Shown in pieces: positions 1-8,586 of a stretch of DNA of 64,000 nucleotides (the stretch's first letter is position 1; every line of letters begins with the position of its first letter). The stretch is from contig DASTKH010000044.1 in the NCBI GenBank assembly GCA_035716025.1, positions 62,001 to 126,000 on the forward strand. Direction: 5' to 3'. A model generated the notes under the pieces. The model saw nothing but the letters and a program-made list of their open reading frames with translations, was not told the DNA's origin and searched no databases. The translations under genes were made by a program, and so were the position numbers. Source of the DNA: JADGHE01 sp035716025. Its GTDB lineage: Bacteria; Pseudomonadota; Alphaproteobacteria; Rhizobiales; Xanthobacteraceae.

Positions 1-3000
1 TCGAGCGGCGGTCGCGCGCGCGCCAGGAAGCGTTGCGCGGCTTGCGCCCGAATACCGGGCGCAAGCTCCGGCAGCGACTGCAAGAGGCGATGCACGAGGC
101 GCCCCCGCTGCCGGGCAAAGGCGGCATCTTCCGCGGTCTCGCGCCCCACACCGGGGAAGGCTGCGCCTTCATTGCGCCATTCCGCGAATGCGGTCGAGGG
201 CGCAAGAGGGGCAGTGCGCGCAGGCGCCGCCGGTGCCGGCTGCGCAAGCCAATCCGGCATCGCGGCCGAATCGGCAGACGCCTGGGTTGGGGCCGGCGCA
301 GCGGGCTCGGCCGGTGCGAATTTCTGCCATCGGAAGACGGTACCAGCGCCGATTTCCGCCGGCACTTTGCGGGCGTCGGCAAGCAGCGCCTCGGAAACAA
401 GCTCGTACCAGCAACCATCGGGCGGCCTTTTCTCGCCGCGCGCGCCGCATACGATCAGTTTGTCGGCCGCGCGCGTCATTGCGACATAGAGGAGACGCCG
501 ATGCTCGTCTTCGGCCGCGCGCACGGCCTTCGCCCGCGCTTCGGCTACGACGGGAACGTCGCCCTGCCGGTTGCTTGCCCACACGAGCGCGGGCGCCGCG
601 CCGTCCTTGCCGAGCGCCAACAGCGAGGGGTCGCGCGGGCCCTTGGGCGGTGTCGTCGTGTCGGCGAGAATCACTACCGGCGCTTCCAGGCCCTTCGCCC
701 CGTGCACCGTCATCACGCGGACTTCGTCCCGCACGATGTCCATGTCGCGCTTGACCTCGGGGGGTGTCGCGCGCAGCCATCCCAGAAATCCCTGCAAGGA
801 CGGCGTGTGCCGACGTTCGTATTCGAGCGCGAAGGCGAGAAACTCGTCGAGTGCGTCGGCCGCTTCGGGGCCGAGACGCGCCAGCATTTTCCGACGCCCG
901 CCCTCCGGGCCGAGAAGGCGCGCATAGAAGGCGAACGGCCCATCGCGGCGTGCCGCCTCGGCCCACTCGTCGAGCCGGCGCGACGCCTCCGCGAACACCG
1001 GATCGTCGCCGGACCGCCGCCGGAGGGCGGCGCGCAGCGAGCCGGCTCGGCCGTGCGCGAGGCAAAAGAGCTGTTCTTCGGCGACGCCGAAAAGCGGGCT
1101 TTTCAGGACCTCGGCAAGAGCGAGATCGTCATCTGCCAGCAGGAGCGCATCGCCGAGTGACATGAGATCCATGACCGCAATGTGCTCGGTCAAGATCAGC
1201 CGGTCGGCACCCGCGACCTCCACGCCGTGATCCTTAAGCGCGCGAATGATCGCTTCGAACAACGGTCCGCGCTGGCGCACCAGGACGAGAATGTCGCCGA
1301 ACCGGATCGGCGCGCCTGTCATCGCGACCTTGTCGCCGCGCGCGATCCACAATTTCACGGTTTGCGCGATACGGCGCGCAAGCCGCGCGCGCGGGCTTTC
1401 CTCCGAGGTGAAATCGAAAGGCGTGTCCCACGCCTCCATCTCGGCCTTTTCGTCCGGCGCTTCGAGAGGCCACAGCTCGACGCATCCAGGCGCCTTCGTG
1501 CGTACGGCCTGGTGCACGGTCTTCACGGGGTCGGCGGTCAGCCCTGCGAAGGCCTCCGGCCGGCCGAACACGGCATCGACGGCTTCAAGAACGTCGGGCG
1601 CCGAGCGGAACGAGTAGAGGAAATCCACCGACCGGAAGTGCATTCCGCTCGCTTCATGGCGGGCCGCGAAATGCCGCCGCATCTCGGCAAAGCGATGCGG
1701 CGCCGCGCCTTGGAAGGAATAGATCGACTGCTTCTCGTCGCCCACCGCAAAAATGCTGCGCTTGACATCGGCGCGCGCGCCCGCGCCGGCGGTGAATTCG
1801 GAGGTTAGCCGCGCGATCACCTCCCACTGCTTGCGGCTCGTATCCTGTGCCTCGTCGATGAGAATGTGGTCGATGCCGAGGTCGAGCTTGTACATGACCC
1901 AGGCCGCTGAGCCCTCGCGCGACAACAGCGTCAGCGTCTTGTCGATGAGATCCTCGTAATCGAGCAGACCGGCGCGATTCTTTTCCGCGCGATAGCGCGT
2001 CAGCACTTCGTAGGCGATGGTCGCGAGCGCCGCCGTGCGCTCGCGCAGGCGGACGGCGCGGCGCCGCTCGCGCAGGGCGAGGACGCGGATCTGCTCCTTC
2101 TGCAGCCGGTCGACCCATTGCGGATGGCGTTTCACAAGCCCCTGCGTCATCAAAGACTGACGCGGTTCCCCGTCCGATTTGCAGAACACGTCGAGATAGG
2201 CATCGATGGCTGCGGCCCCGGACAGCGTGCGCGCCGTCCGCAGTCGCTCGGCCTGGTCACGATCGCTCTTCAGCCCGCCCTGCAGCACGGCGATGAGGCC
2301 GGGCCATTCGGCAGGCGGCAGGTGCGGGCTTGCGAAGAATTGCGCCTCGATGTCCTCCGGCGTCTCCTCGGGCGCAATGCCGAGCCGGCGGGAGAGGTCG
2401 CCGATCGCCGCCTGAACGCCGCCTGCTTCTTCGATCCACGCGCTCAACACGTCGCGCGCGGCGATCGCCTCGCGCACGACATCCGCGAAAGTGACGTCGG
2501 CAGCTGCGACGATGGCGGCCGTGAGCGCCTGGCCGAGCGGCGTATCGGGCTTCTCGGCGGCCTCCTGCAGCACTTCAAGGCGCAGGCGGTCAATGAGCTC
2601 GGCGGAGGCGCGCTCTTCCATCACTTCGAAGCTCGCGGCGACGTCGGCCTCGAACGGGAACTGGTGCAGCAGTGCGGTGCAGAAGGCATGGATGGTCTGC
2701 ACTTTGAGGCCGCCGGGGGTCTCCAGCGCCTCGGCAAAGAGGCGGCGGGCGCGCAGCCGCCGCGCGGCGCTCGGCCGCCGGCCCTCCATCTCAAAGATTT
2801 TCCGGTCGAGTTCGGCGTCGTCGAGCGCCGTCCAGGCCGCAAGCGTGTCGAACACGCGGGTCGCCATATTGGCGGCGGCCGCCTTGGTGAAGGTCAGGCA
2901 GAGAATCTTCGCCGGATCGACGCCGTCGAGCAGCAGGCGGATCACCCGCTGGGTGAGGACGTGCGTTTTGCCGGACCCGGCATTGGCCGACACCCAGGCG

Positions 3001-3071
3001 GAAACGGCAGGGTCAGACGCGACGTTCTGCCGCTCGATGACTTCGCCGGGGATGTCGCCGGCGTCTGTCAT
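1..3071 (-). CDS. addA: Double-strand break repair helicase AddA, C-terminus beyond the window
   Basis: UvrD-type helicase subunit of the AddAB helicase-nuclease, which resects double-strand breaks for RecA. Translation from the ATG at 3071 shows Walker A NAGSGKTHVLT near residues 27-37, an LCLTFTKAAA motif shortly after, the Walker B/motif II IDEAQDTSRKQWEV (about 1870-1830), a motif V VMTVHGAKGLE and a motif VI LLYVAMTRA. About 1,023 codons are present. The family is usually about 1,150 residues, so the C-terminal nuclease motifs lie left of base 1. The ATG overlaps the addB stop (ATGA), showing translational coupling. I read this frame directly from the bases; the many plus-strand frames here are shadows. 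Confidence 0.95.
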   Translation of the reverse strand, partial: MTDAGDIPGEVIERQNVASDPAVSAWVSANAGSGKTHVLTQRVIRLLLDGVDPAKILCLTFTKAAAANMATRVFDTLAAWTALDDAELDRKIFEMEGRRPSAARRLRARRLFAEALETPGGLKVQTIHAFCTALLHQFPFEADVAASFEVMEERASAELIDRLRLEVLQEAAEKPDTPLGQALTAAIVAAADVTFADVVREAIAARDVLSAWIEEAGGVQAAIGDLSRRLGIAPEETPEDIEAQFFASPHLPPAEWPGLIAVLQGGLKSDRDQAERLRTARTLSGAAAIDAYLDVFCKSDGEPRQSLMTQGLVKRHPQWVDRLQKEQIRVLALRERRRAVRLRERTAALATIAYEVLTRYRAEKNRAGLLDYEDLIDKTLTLLSREGSAAWVMYKLDLGIDHILIDEAQDTSRKQWEVIARLTSEFTAGAGARADVKRSIFAVGDEKQSIYSFQGAAPHRFAEMRRHFAARHEASGMHFRSVDFLYSFRSAPDVLEAVDAVFGRPEAFAGLTADPVKTVHQAVRTKAPGCVELWPLEAPDEKAEMEAWDTPFDFTSEESPRARLARRIAQTVKLWIARGDKVAMTGAPIRFGDILVLVRQRGPLFEAIIRALKDHGVEVAGADRLILTEHIAVMDLMSLGDALLLADDDLALAEVLKSPLFGVAEEQLFCLAHGRAGSLRAALRRRSGDDPVFAEASRRLDEWAEAARRDGPFAFYARLLGPEGGRRKMLARLGPEAADALDEFLAFALEYERRHTPSLQGFLGWLRATPPEVKRDMDIVRDEVRVMTVHGAKGLEAPVVILADTTTPPKGPRDPSLLALGKDGAAPALVWASNRQGDVPVVAEARAKAVRAAEDEHRRLLYVAMTRAADKLIVCGARGEKRPPDGCWYELVSEALLADARKVPAEIGAGTVFRWQKFAPAEPAAPAPTQASADSAAMPDWLAQPAPAAPARTAPLAPSTAFAEWRNEGAAFPGVGRETAEDAAFARQRGRLVHRLLQSLPELAPGIRAQAAQRFLARARPPL

Positions 3072-6000
3072 TGCGGGCCCCCCGGCTCTTCCACGCCGCC
3101 GGTCGCCGACCATTCGCGTACGCGGGCGAGATGGTCGTAATCGCCGTAGCGCTTCGTCCACAACGGATGCACCATTGACCGGTAGGGCGTCCGCTCGTCG
3201 GCGAAGGCAGCCACGAGCTGTTCGAGCCGCGCCAGAGCCTTGTCGGCTTCGGCGTCGGGCGCGCTGTCCTTGAAGGCGATGAGGCATTCGCGGCCCGGCG
3301 GCTCGCCGCCGCGCAACTGCACATAGGCAATTCCGGCGACCGAGGAGACGCCCGGGATCGCGGCAAATCCGCCGCGCCTCAACATCGCCGCCTCGAGGGT
3401 GAGCTGCGGCGCAAATCCCGTGCGCACCTGCTTTTCGGTGGCAACGCCCCCGGTCTTGTAGTCGAGGATCGTCGCGACGCCCGCAGTGTCGATCTCGATC
3501 CGGTCGGCGACCCCGGTGAGCGTGAAGCTCTCGCGGCCCATCGGGATTTCGATCGTGCCGCGCACTTCCGCATGGATCGCGGCGATGCCGGTACGCCGGC
3601 GGCGCTCCCACGCGGCAAACCAGCGAGCGATGCGGGTGAAACGCGGCCACCAGAACGCGCGCGCCTCCGGATAGGCGGCAAGCGGGGCGAAATGCCGCTC
3701 GCCGATCGCAAGCAGCGCCGCCTCGGGATCGTCGGGAAGCGCATCGGCATAGCGCTCAGTGAACTCGGCGATCGCGGCGTGGATCGCCGTGCCGCGGTCG
3801 CGCGCGCCGGGCGGCGTATCGACCGGATCGAGCGGCACGAGCTTCAGGATGCGCTTGGCGTAGATCGTATAGGGATCGCGCAGCCAATGCTCGATCTCGG
3901 TGACGCTGAGCTGTTTCGGGCGCACGGCAAGCGGTGGGCGCGGCGTCGGCGCCGGCAGCGGCGGTTGGCGCGGGGCGCGGTCGAGCGCGCGCGCCCAGGC
4001 GATGTAACGGTCGCCGCGTGCCCGCACGGCCGACCAGCGGTCCCTGCCGCAGACGGCGGCGAGCCGTTGCAGGAAGCGCGAGGCGACGGTCGGCGCGCCG
4101 CCGAGCTTGGCGGCGCGGCTCAGGATCACTTCGGGCGCGCCGAGCAGCTGCGCGAAATCGTGCGCGGTGAGGCCGATGCGCCGTTCCGGAAGGTCGAGAC
4201 CGAGTTCGAGCCGCATGGGCCGCGAGAGCCACGGGTCGCAGCGCGTCTGCGGCGGCCAGACGCCCTCGATCAGGCCGCCGAGCACCACCCGGTCCGCCCG
4301 CTGAAGGCGCGCTTCGAGAAGCCCGAAAATGCGCACCCGCGTGTCCGGGGCGCCGGCGCGCCGCACCACGCGGTCGGCGAATACGCGCTCCAGCACCTCG
4401 GGATAGTCACGCGGCGCGACCGCAAGGACGCGTGCCCCCTCGCTTGTGGCGATCGCATCGAGCGTCGCCGAGAGCGCGGCACCGTCCGCGCCGGCGAGCG
4501 CGCTTGAACCGCGGCCGGCGTGGGCGAGCGCGGTCACGACCGCATGGTGCCGTGCGGCCAGCTCGGCGAGCGGAAGCGGTGCGTCGGCGAGCGCCTCGAG
4601 CGGGGCAAGGGCGGCGCGCAGCCCTGCCACCAGTGCCTCGGCCGCCTCGAGCGCCGCCTCGCCGATCCACCGCCGCGGGTCGTCGCGCCGCAGCGCCTCG
4701 CGGCTGGCACGGAAGGCCGCAAGCGCCGCCGCGAGACCCTCGCTGCCCGGCCGCGGCCGGGGGCCGCGCAACAACGCCCTTTCGAGGGCCGAGATCGCCT
4801 GCGCGTGCGCGTTTTCGCGCCCGCCGAGCCGGAAATACGGATGCTTGAGCAAAGCGAGCAGCGCGACCGGGGCAAGGCCGGACAGGGCCGCTTCCGCTGC
4901 GAGTCGCGCGAAGACGCCCGCCGCTGCGTCGGCGAGCGGTTCGCCGGCGGAATCGTCTGCCGAAATGCGCCAGCGTTCGAGCGCCAGCAGCACGCGGCGC
5001 GCGAGCGCGCGATCGGGCGTGATGAGGGCGGCGCTCCGGTTCTCGTGCACCGCCTCCCGCAACGCGACGGCGATCGCGAGCGCTTCTTCCTCGGCGTTTC
5101 CGGCTTCGATGAGCGCAACCTTCTCGAGTGCGGAAGCAAGCTCACTCTCGGGAAACCGCTGCTGCCAATGCTCGCTCGCGGCGGCGGGGCGCATCGCCTC
5201 GCTGACGAGTTTCTCGCGCGGGGTGACCGTCGCGCCCCCGAGGGGCTCGACCTCCTCTCGCCGGATGTCCAAGGCCGCAAGGAAGGCCTGCATCGCGAAT
5301 TGCGGATGGCTCGCCGCCGGGTTTCCGGGGGCGCCGGAACGGCCCTTTTCCCCGGCGATCAACGCCCAGGAGGGCGCGTCGAGATGGCGGTCGAGGCCGG
5401 GCAGCACCACCGCGCCATGCGGCAGCCGCGCAATCGCGGCAAGCAGCGCGGCGGTGGAGGGCATCGAGGCCGTCGATCCGGCGGCGACGACCGGCGCGTC
5501 GGGCGCCGCGGCAAGGCGCTTCGCCTCCGCGGCGATCAAGGCATCGCGGCGGGCCGCTGGTTCCATCGCACCGCTTGCCGCAAGGACGGCGGGCCAGGTC
5601 TCGCGCGCGACCTTGAGAAAGGCGAGGGTGAGCTGCCAATAGGGATCGAGATCGTGCGGCACCAGCCGATCGAGCTTCTCCCACGCGACCTTGCGGGTGA
5701 TCATGTCGTCGATCAACCGGGCGAGCGCATCGGCAAGGCCGAGGGCGGCGGCGGGCGTGTGGGCCACGAGCGGCGTTGCGCCCGCCCCGCGCACGGCGGG
5801 CGAGCGCGACCATTCGAGAACGAGCCGCGCAAGCAGCAGCCGCCGCTCCAGCGGCGCAAGCGGCGGCGGCAAGTCGAGTGCCTCGGCGCGGCCGGCCTCA
5901 GCAAAAATGAGCTCGTCCTCATCGATGTCGCCGATCGCAACGAGGCGCGGCAGCACGGCGCCGTCGCGACCGAGAACGTCGAGGAACGCCTCGCGGGCTG

Positions 6001-6172
6001 CGACGACGGCCCGGCGGGTCGGCAGGTAAAGGGTCGCGCGGGAGAGCGCGAGCGGGTCCTCCCCGTGCGGAAAGCCGGGCACGAGGCGGCCTTCCATCAA
6101 GGCCGCGATCAAGGTCGGCAGGAAGGGCGCCGAAGGCGGAATGGTAAAGACGCGCGGAACCGGTCGCGCCAT
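3068..6172 (-). CDS. addB: Double-strand break repair protein AddB
   Basis: Partner subunit of AddA (1,034 aa), of the alphaproteobacterial AddB type: an inactivated helicase-like N-terminal half (no canonical Walker A; it starts MARPVPRVFTIPP and continues with TLYLPTRRA) and a C-terminal PD-(D/E)XK nuclease domain. The motif ILDYKTGG near residue 900 supplies the catalytic D and K, and the upstream HAAIAEFTERY segment resembles the start of the nuclease fold. It sits 3 bp after the nucleotidyltransferase stop and overlaps addA by 4 bp, so the three genes probably form one transcript. Length matches the family. Confidence 0.93.
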   Translation of the reverse strand: MARPVPRVFTIPPSAPFLPTLIAALMEGRLVPGFPHGEDPLALSRATLYLPTRRAVVAAREAFLDVLGRDGAVLPRLVAIGDIDEDELIFAEAGRAEALDLPPPLAPLERRLLLARLVLEWSRSPAVRGAGATPLVAHTPAAALGLADALARLIDDMITRKVAWEKLDRLVPHDLDPYWQLTLAFLKVARETWPAVLAASGAMEPAARRDALIAAEAKRLAAAPDAPVVAAGSTASMPSTAALLAAIARLPHGAVVLPGLDRHLDAPSWALIAGEKGRSGAPGNPAASHPQFAMQAFLAALDIRREEVEPLGGATVTPREKLVSEAMRPAAASEHWQQRFPESELASALEKVALIEAGNAEEEALAIAVALREAVHENRSAALITPDRALARRVLLALERWRISADDSAGEPLADAAAGVFARLAAEAALSGLAPVALLALLKHPYFRLGGRENAHAQAISALERALLRGPRPRPGSEGLAAALAAFRASREALRRDDPRRWIGEAALEAAEALVAGLRAALAPLEALADAPLPLAELAARHHAVVTALAHAGRGSSALAGADGAALSATLDAIATSEGARVLAVAPRDYPEVLERVFADRVVRRAGAPDTRVRIFGLLEARLQRADRVVLGGLIEGVWPPQTRCDPWLSRPMRLELGLDLPERRIGLTAHDFAQLLGAPEVILSRAAKLGGAPTVASRFLQRLAAVCGRDRWSAVRARGDRYIAWARALDRAPRQPPLPAPTPRPPLAVRPKQLSVTEIEHWLRDPYTIYAKRILKLVPLDPVDTPPGARDRGTAIHAAIAEFTERYADALPDDPEAALLAIGERHFAPLAAYPEARAFWWPRFTRIARWFAAWERRRRTGIAAIHAEVRGTIEIPMGRESFTLTGVADRIEIDTAGVATILDYKTGGVATEKQVRTGFAPQLTLEAAMLRRGGFAAIPGVSSVAGIAYVQLRGGEPPGRECLIAFKDSAPDAEADKALARLEQLVAAFADERTPYRSMVHPLWTKRYGDYDHLARVREWSATGGVEEPGGPQ

Positions 6173-6175
6173 GGC

Positions 6176-6925
6176 TCACGCCACGCTGGCAAGAATTGCG
6201 GCTTCCGCCTCTCGGATGGCCTCGGGCGTGCCGACATGCATCCAGATGCCTTCGAGCCGCAGGCCGAAGAGCCGGCCCCTGGCCGCGGCGGCGTCAAACA
6301 GGTGCGTCAGCGGGAATTCTCCGGCCGGCGCGGCGGCAAAGAGGGCGGGCGCAAGAATCGCCGCGCCCGCATAGACGAACGGCACGACCTCGCGTTCGGC
6401 GCGCCGCCGCAGGCGACCGTCCGGCGTCATGGCGAAGTCGCCGCGGCCCTCGTAACCGATGCTGTGCGCGGTCGGCGCGAGCAGCAGAAGGGCGTCCATC
6501 GCCGCCGGATCGAAAATCTCCGCAAGCCGCACGAGATTCGGCCGCGGTCCCTCGATCCATAGCGTATCCGCATTCACGTGGAAGAAGGGCGCACCGCCGA
6601 GCTGCGGCAGGGCCTTCGCCACGCCGCCGCCGGTGCCGAGAATCGCGTCCCGTTCGTCCGAAATGACGATCCGGGGGCGCCGACGCTCGGCAACGTGACG
6701 GATGATCTGATCGGGAAGGTAATGCACGTTCACGACCGCGAGCTCTACGTCCGCCTCGGCGAGACGGTCGAGCACGTGGTCGAGGAGCGCCTTGCCGCCT
6801 ACTTCGACCAGCGGCTTGGGGCGGGTGTCGGTGAGCGGCCGCATGCGCATCCCCAGGCCTGCGGCCAGCACCATCGCGCGGCGGGGCGTTCCGGACGGTG
6901 ACGATCGGGACAATGAACGCGCCAA
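6176..6925 (-). CDS. murU: MurU-like N-acetylmuramate-1-phosphate uridylyltransferase / sugar nucleotidyltransferase
   Basis: Nucleotidyltransferase of 249 aa. The pyrophosphorylase signature MVLAAGLGMRMRPLTDTRPK begins at residue 18, followed by a VHYLPDQI segment and the metal-site region NADTLW. In many alphaproteobacteria this protein is MurU of the cell-wall recycling route (MurNAc-1-P to UDP-MurNAc) and lies directly before addB-addA, as here. The kinase AmgK and TsaE, which often precede it, are absent; an SDR gene is upstream instead. The start is uncertain: TTG at 6925, preceded by an AGGAA-like site, gives a family-like N-terminus, while ATG at 6874 would start right at the signature. 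A general sugar-1-P nucleotidyltransferase role is the alternative. Confidence 0.78.
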   Translation of the reverse strand: MARSLSRSSPSGTPRRAMVLAAGLGMRMRPLTDTRPKPLVEVGGKALLDHVLDRLAEADVELAVVNVHYLPDQIIRHVAERRRPRIVISDERDAILGTGGGVAKALPQLGGAPFFHVNADTLWIEGPRPNLVRLAEIFDPAAMDALLLLAPTAHSIGYEGRGDFAMTPDGRLRRRAEREVVPFVYAGAAILAPALFAAAPAGEFPLTHLFDAAAARGRLFGLRLEGIWMHVGTPEAIREAEAAILASVA

Positions 6926-6977
6926 AAGGGTTCCTGCCGGCTGATTCGCGTTCCGCGAGATTAGCCCAGGACGAAAG

Positions 6978-6992
6978 GGAGCCGAAGGCTCC
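6978..6992 (-). terminator. Probable intrinsic terminator of the SDR gene
   Basis: Perfect 6-bp stem GGAGCC / GGCTCC with a 3-nt loop. On the minus strand it is followed by CTTTCGTCC, a weak pyrimidine tract. It sits about 80 bases beyond the SDR stop codon, where a terminator separating that gene from murU-addB-addA is expected. The poor T-run keeps the call tentative. Confidence 0.4.
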
Positions 6993-7070
6993 GAATGGCA
7001 TCCGGCTCGCTTCTTCCCGGCGTCTTCACCGTTGTGAAGGGAGGCCGCAGTCCGGCTTTTCGCGGGCCGC

Positions 7071-7850
7071 TTACTCCGCCGTCCAGCCCCCGTCCACCAC
7101 GAGCGAGGAGCCGGTCATCAGGGCGGCGGCCTCCGAGGCCAGGAACACCACCGCGCCCATCAGGTCCTCCACCTGCCCGAGCCGACCGAGCTTGATGCGC
7201 CGCAGGGTGTCGGCGCGAAACGCTTCGTCCTGGAAAAAGGGGCGCGTCATGGGGGTCTCGATGAAGGTCGGTGCGAGCGTGTTGACGCGAATGCCGTGCG
7301 GGGCAAGCTCGATCGCCATCGCCTTGGTGAACCCCTCCATCGCGTGCTTGGTCGCGCAATAAACCGTGCGGCGTGGGCCGCCGACATGGCCCATCTGCGA
7401 GGAGACGTTGATGATGGAGCCCTTTTCCTTGGCTTCGATCAGCCTCCGGGCGACGGCCTGGGCGACGAAATAGGCCGCCCGCACGTTGATGTTGAAGACG
7501 TAGTCGAAGTCCTCGATCTTCGTGTCCACGAACGGCCCCGGCCGGTTCGTGCCCGCATTGTTGACAAGGATGTGAAACGGTGCGGCCGCCGCGACGGCCG
7601 CCCGCATCGCCTCAAGATCGGTGACGTCGAGCGCCAGCGCCTCCGCGCGGTGGCCGGCCTCCCGCAGCCGCGCGGCGAGGGCCTCGACTTCGCCCGCGGT
7701 GCGGGCCACGAGCGTCACCTGCGCGCCGGCCTCAGCGAGCGCTGCCGCAAAAGCTTGCCCAAGCCCGCGGCCCGCGCCCGTCACCAGAGCGCGCTTGCCG
7801 TCAAGCCGAAAGGAGGGAGTTCGCGGGAGAGTCGTCGCTTCGCTCATCAT
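7071..7850 (-). CDS. SDR family NAD(P)-dependent oxidoreductase
   Basis: Classical short-chain dehydrogenase of 259 aa. It has the cofactor motif TGAGRGLG near residues 24-31, NNAG near 95-98, catalytic Ser in INVSSQMG, and YCATK (Tyr/Lys pair). The C-terminal VVDGGWTAE is typical of gluconate-5-dehydrogenase or 3-oxoacyl reductase-like members. The substrate cannot be read from sequence. Two ATGs (7850, 7847) are in tandem. The gene stands alone between the RegA regulator (about 160 bp upstream) and murU, with a possible terminator after it. Confidence 0.85.
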   Translation of the reverse strand: MMSEATTLPRTPSFRLDGKRALVTGAGRGLGQAFAAALAEAGAQVTLVARTAGEVEALAARLREAGHRAEALALDVTDLEAMRAAVAAAAPFHILVNNAGTNRPGPFVDTKIEDFDYVFNINVRAAYFVAQAVARRLIEAKEKGSIINVSSQMGHVGGPRRTVYCATKHAMEGFTKAMAIELAPHGIRVNTLAPTFIETPMTRPFFQDEAFRADTLRRIKLGRLGQVEDLMGAVVFLASEAAALMTGSSLVVDGGWTAE

Positions 7851-8012
7851 CGTTCAGTCTTGCACAGGAAAGGGGAAGCGTGAGGAAGTGCGGCCGCAAG
7901 AGGACGGCTAGGGACCCGCGTCTTCCGGCGGCGGCTGCAACTTGGCGGACGGAGCGCGGCCGCGTCAACCGTCCGCACGGCGGGAAATGGAGCGTTCAAA
8001 ACGCGAGGCGGC

Positions 8013-8582
8013 CTATTTCGGCGCGCGCTTGGCGAGAATGCGTTGCAGGGTGCGGCGGTGCATGTTGAGCCGCCGCGCAGTCTCCGAGACGTTGCGGCCG
8101 CACAGCTCGTAGACCCGCTGGATGTGCTCCCACCGCACGCGATCGGCCGACATCGGGTTCTCGGGCGGCGCAGGCTTCTCGCCGTTGAGCGCCAGGAGTG
8201 CCGCCACCACGTCGTCGGCATCCGCGGGCTTGGCGAGGTAGTCCACGGCCCCGAGCTTCACGGCATTCACCGCGGTCGCGATATTGCCGTAGCCGGTGAG
8301 AACGATCGCCCGGCAATCCGGGCGGCGGCGCTTGAGCGCGGAAACCACGTCGAGTCCGTTTCCGTCTCCAAGCCGCATGTCGACGACGGCGAAGGCCGGC
8401 GGCGCGCTTTCGACCCGCATCAGGCCGTCGGCGACCGACTCGGCGGTCGTGACCACGAAGCCGCGCGATTCCATGGCGCGCGCAAGACGCGCCAGAAACA
8501 GCTTGTCGTCCTCGACGATGAGCAGGGTGCGATCTTCCGGGAGGGCCAGAGGGGGGTCGGGCGTGGGCTGTGTCACCTGCAT
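8013..8582 (-). CDS. regA: Redox response regulator RegA/PrrA/ActR
   Basis: Global redox response regulator of 189 aa. The receiver domain has acidic pocket ED at 24-25, phosphoacceptor Asp68 in VVDMRLGDGNGLDV, Thr96 in VLTGYGN and Lys118. The C-terminal Fis-type helix-turn-helix (about 165-186, NVSETARRLNMHRRTLQRIL) is almost invariant in this family. Known homologues activate or repress photosynthesis, respiration, nitrogen fixation and hydrogenase genes under low oxygen. It lies 4 bp downstream of the cognate kinase, and the pair is surely co-transcribed. Confidence 0.95.
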   Translation of the reverse strand: MQVTQPTPDPPLALPEDRTLLIVEDDKLFLARLARAMESRGFVVTTAESVADGLMRVESAPPAFAVVDMRLGDGNGLDVVSALKRRRPDCRAIVLTGYGNIATAVNAVKLGAVDYLAKPADADDVVAALLALNGEKPAPPENPMSADRVRWEHIQRVYELCGRNVSETARRLNMHRRTLQRILAKRAPK

Positions 8583-8586
8583 CCCT

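Noticed and set aside
4520..6562. Long plus-strand open frame opposite addB and murU
   Set aside because: Shadow of GC-rich coding DNA; no motif, no ribosome site, and it runs through two genes and their junction.
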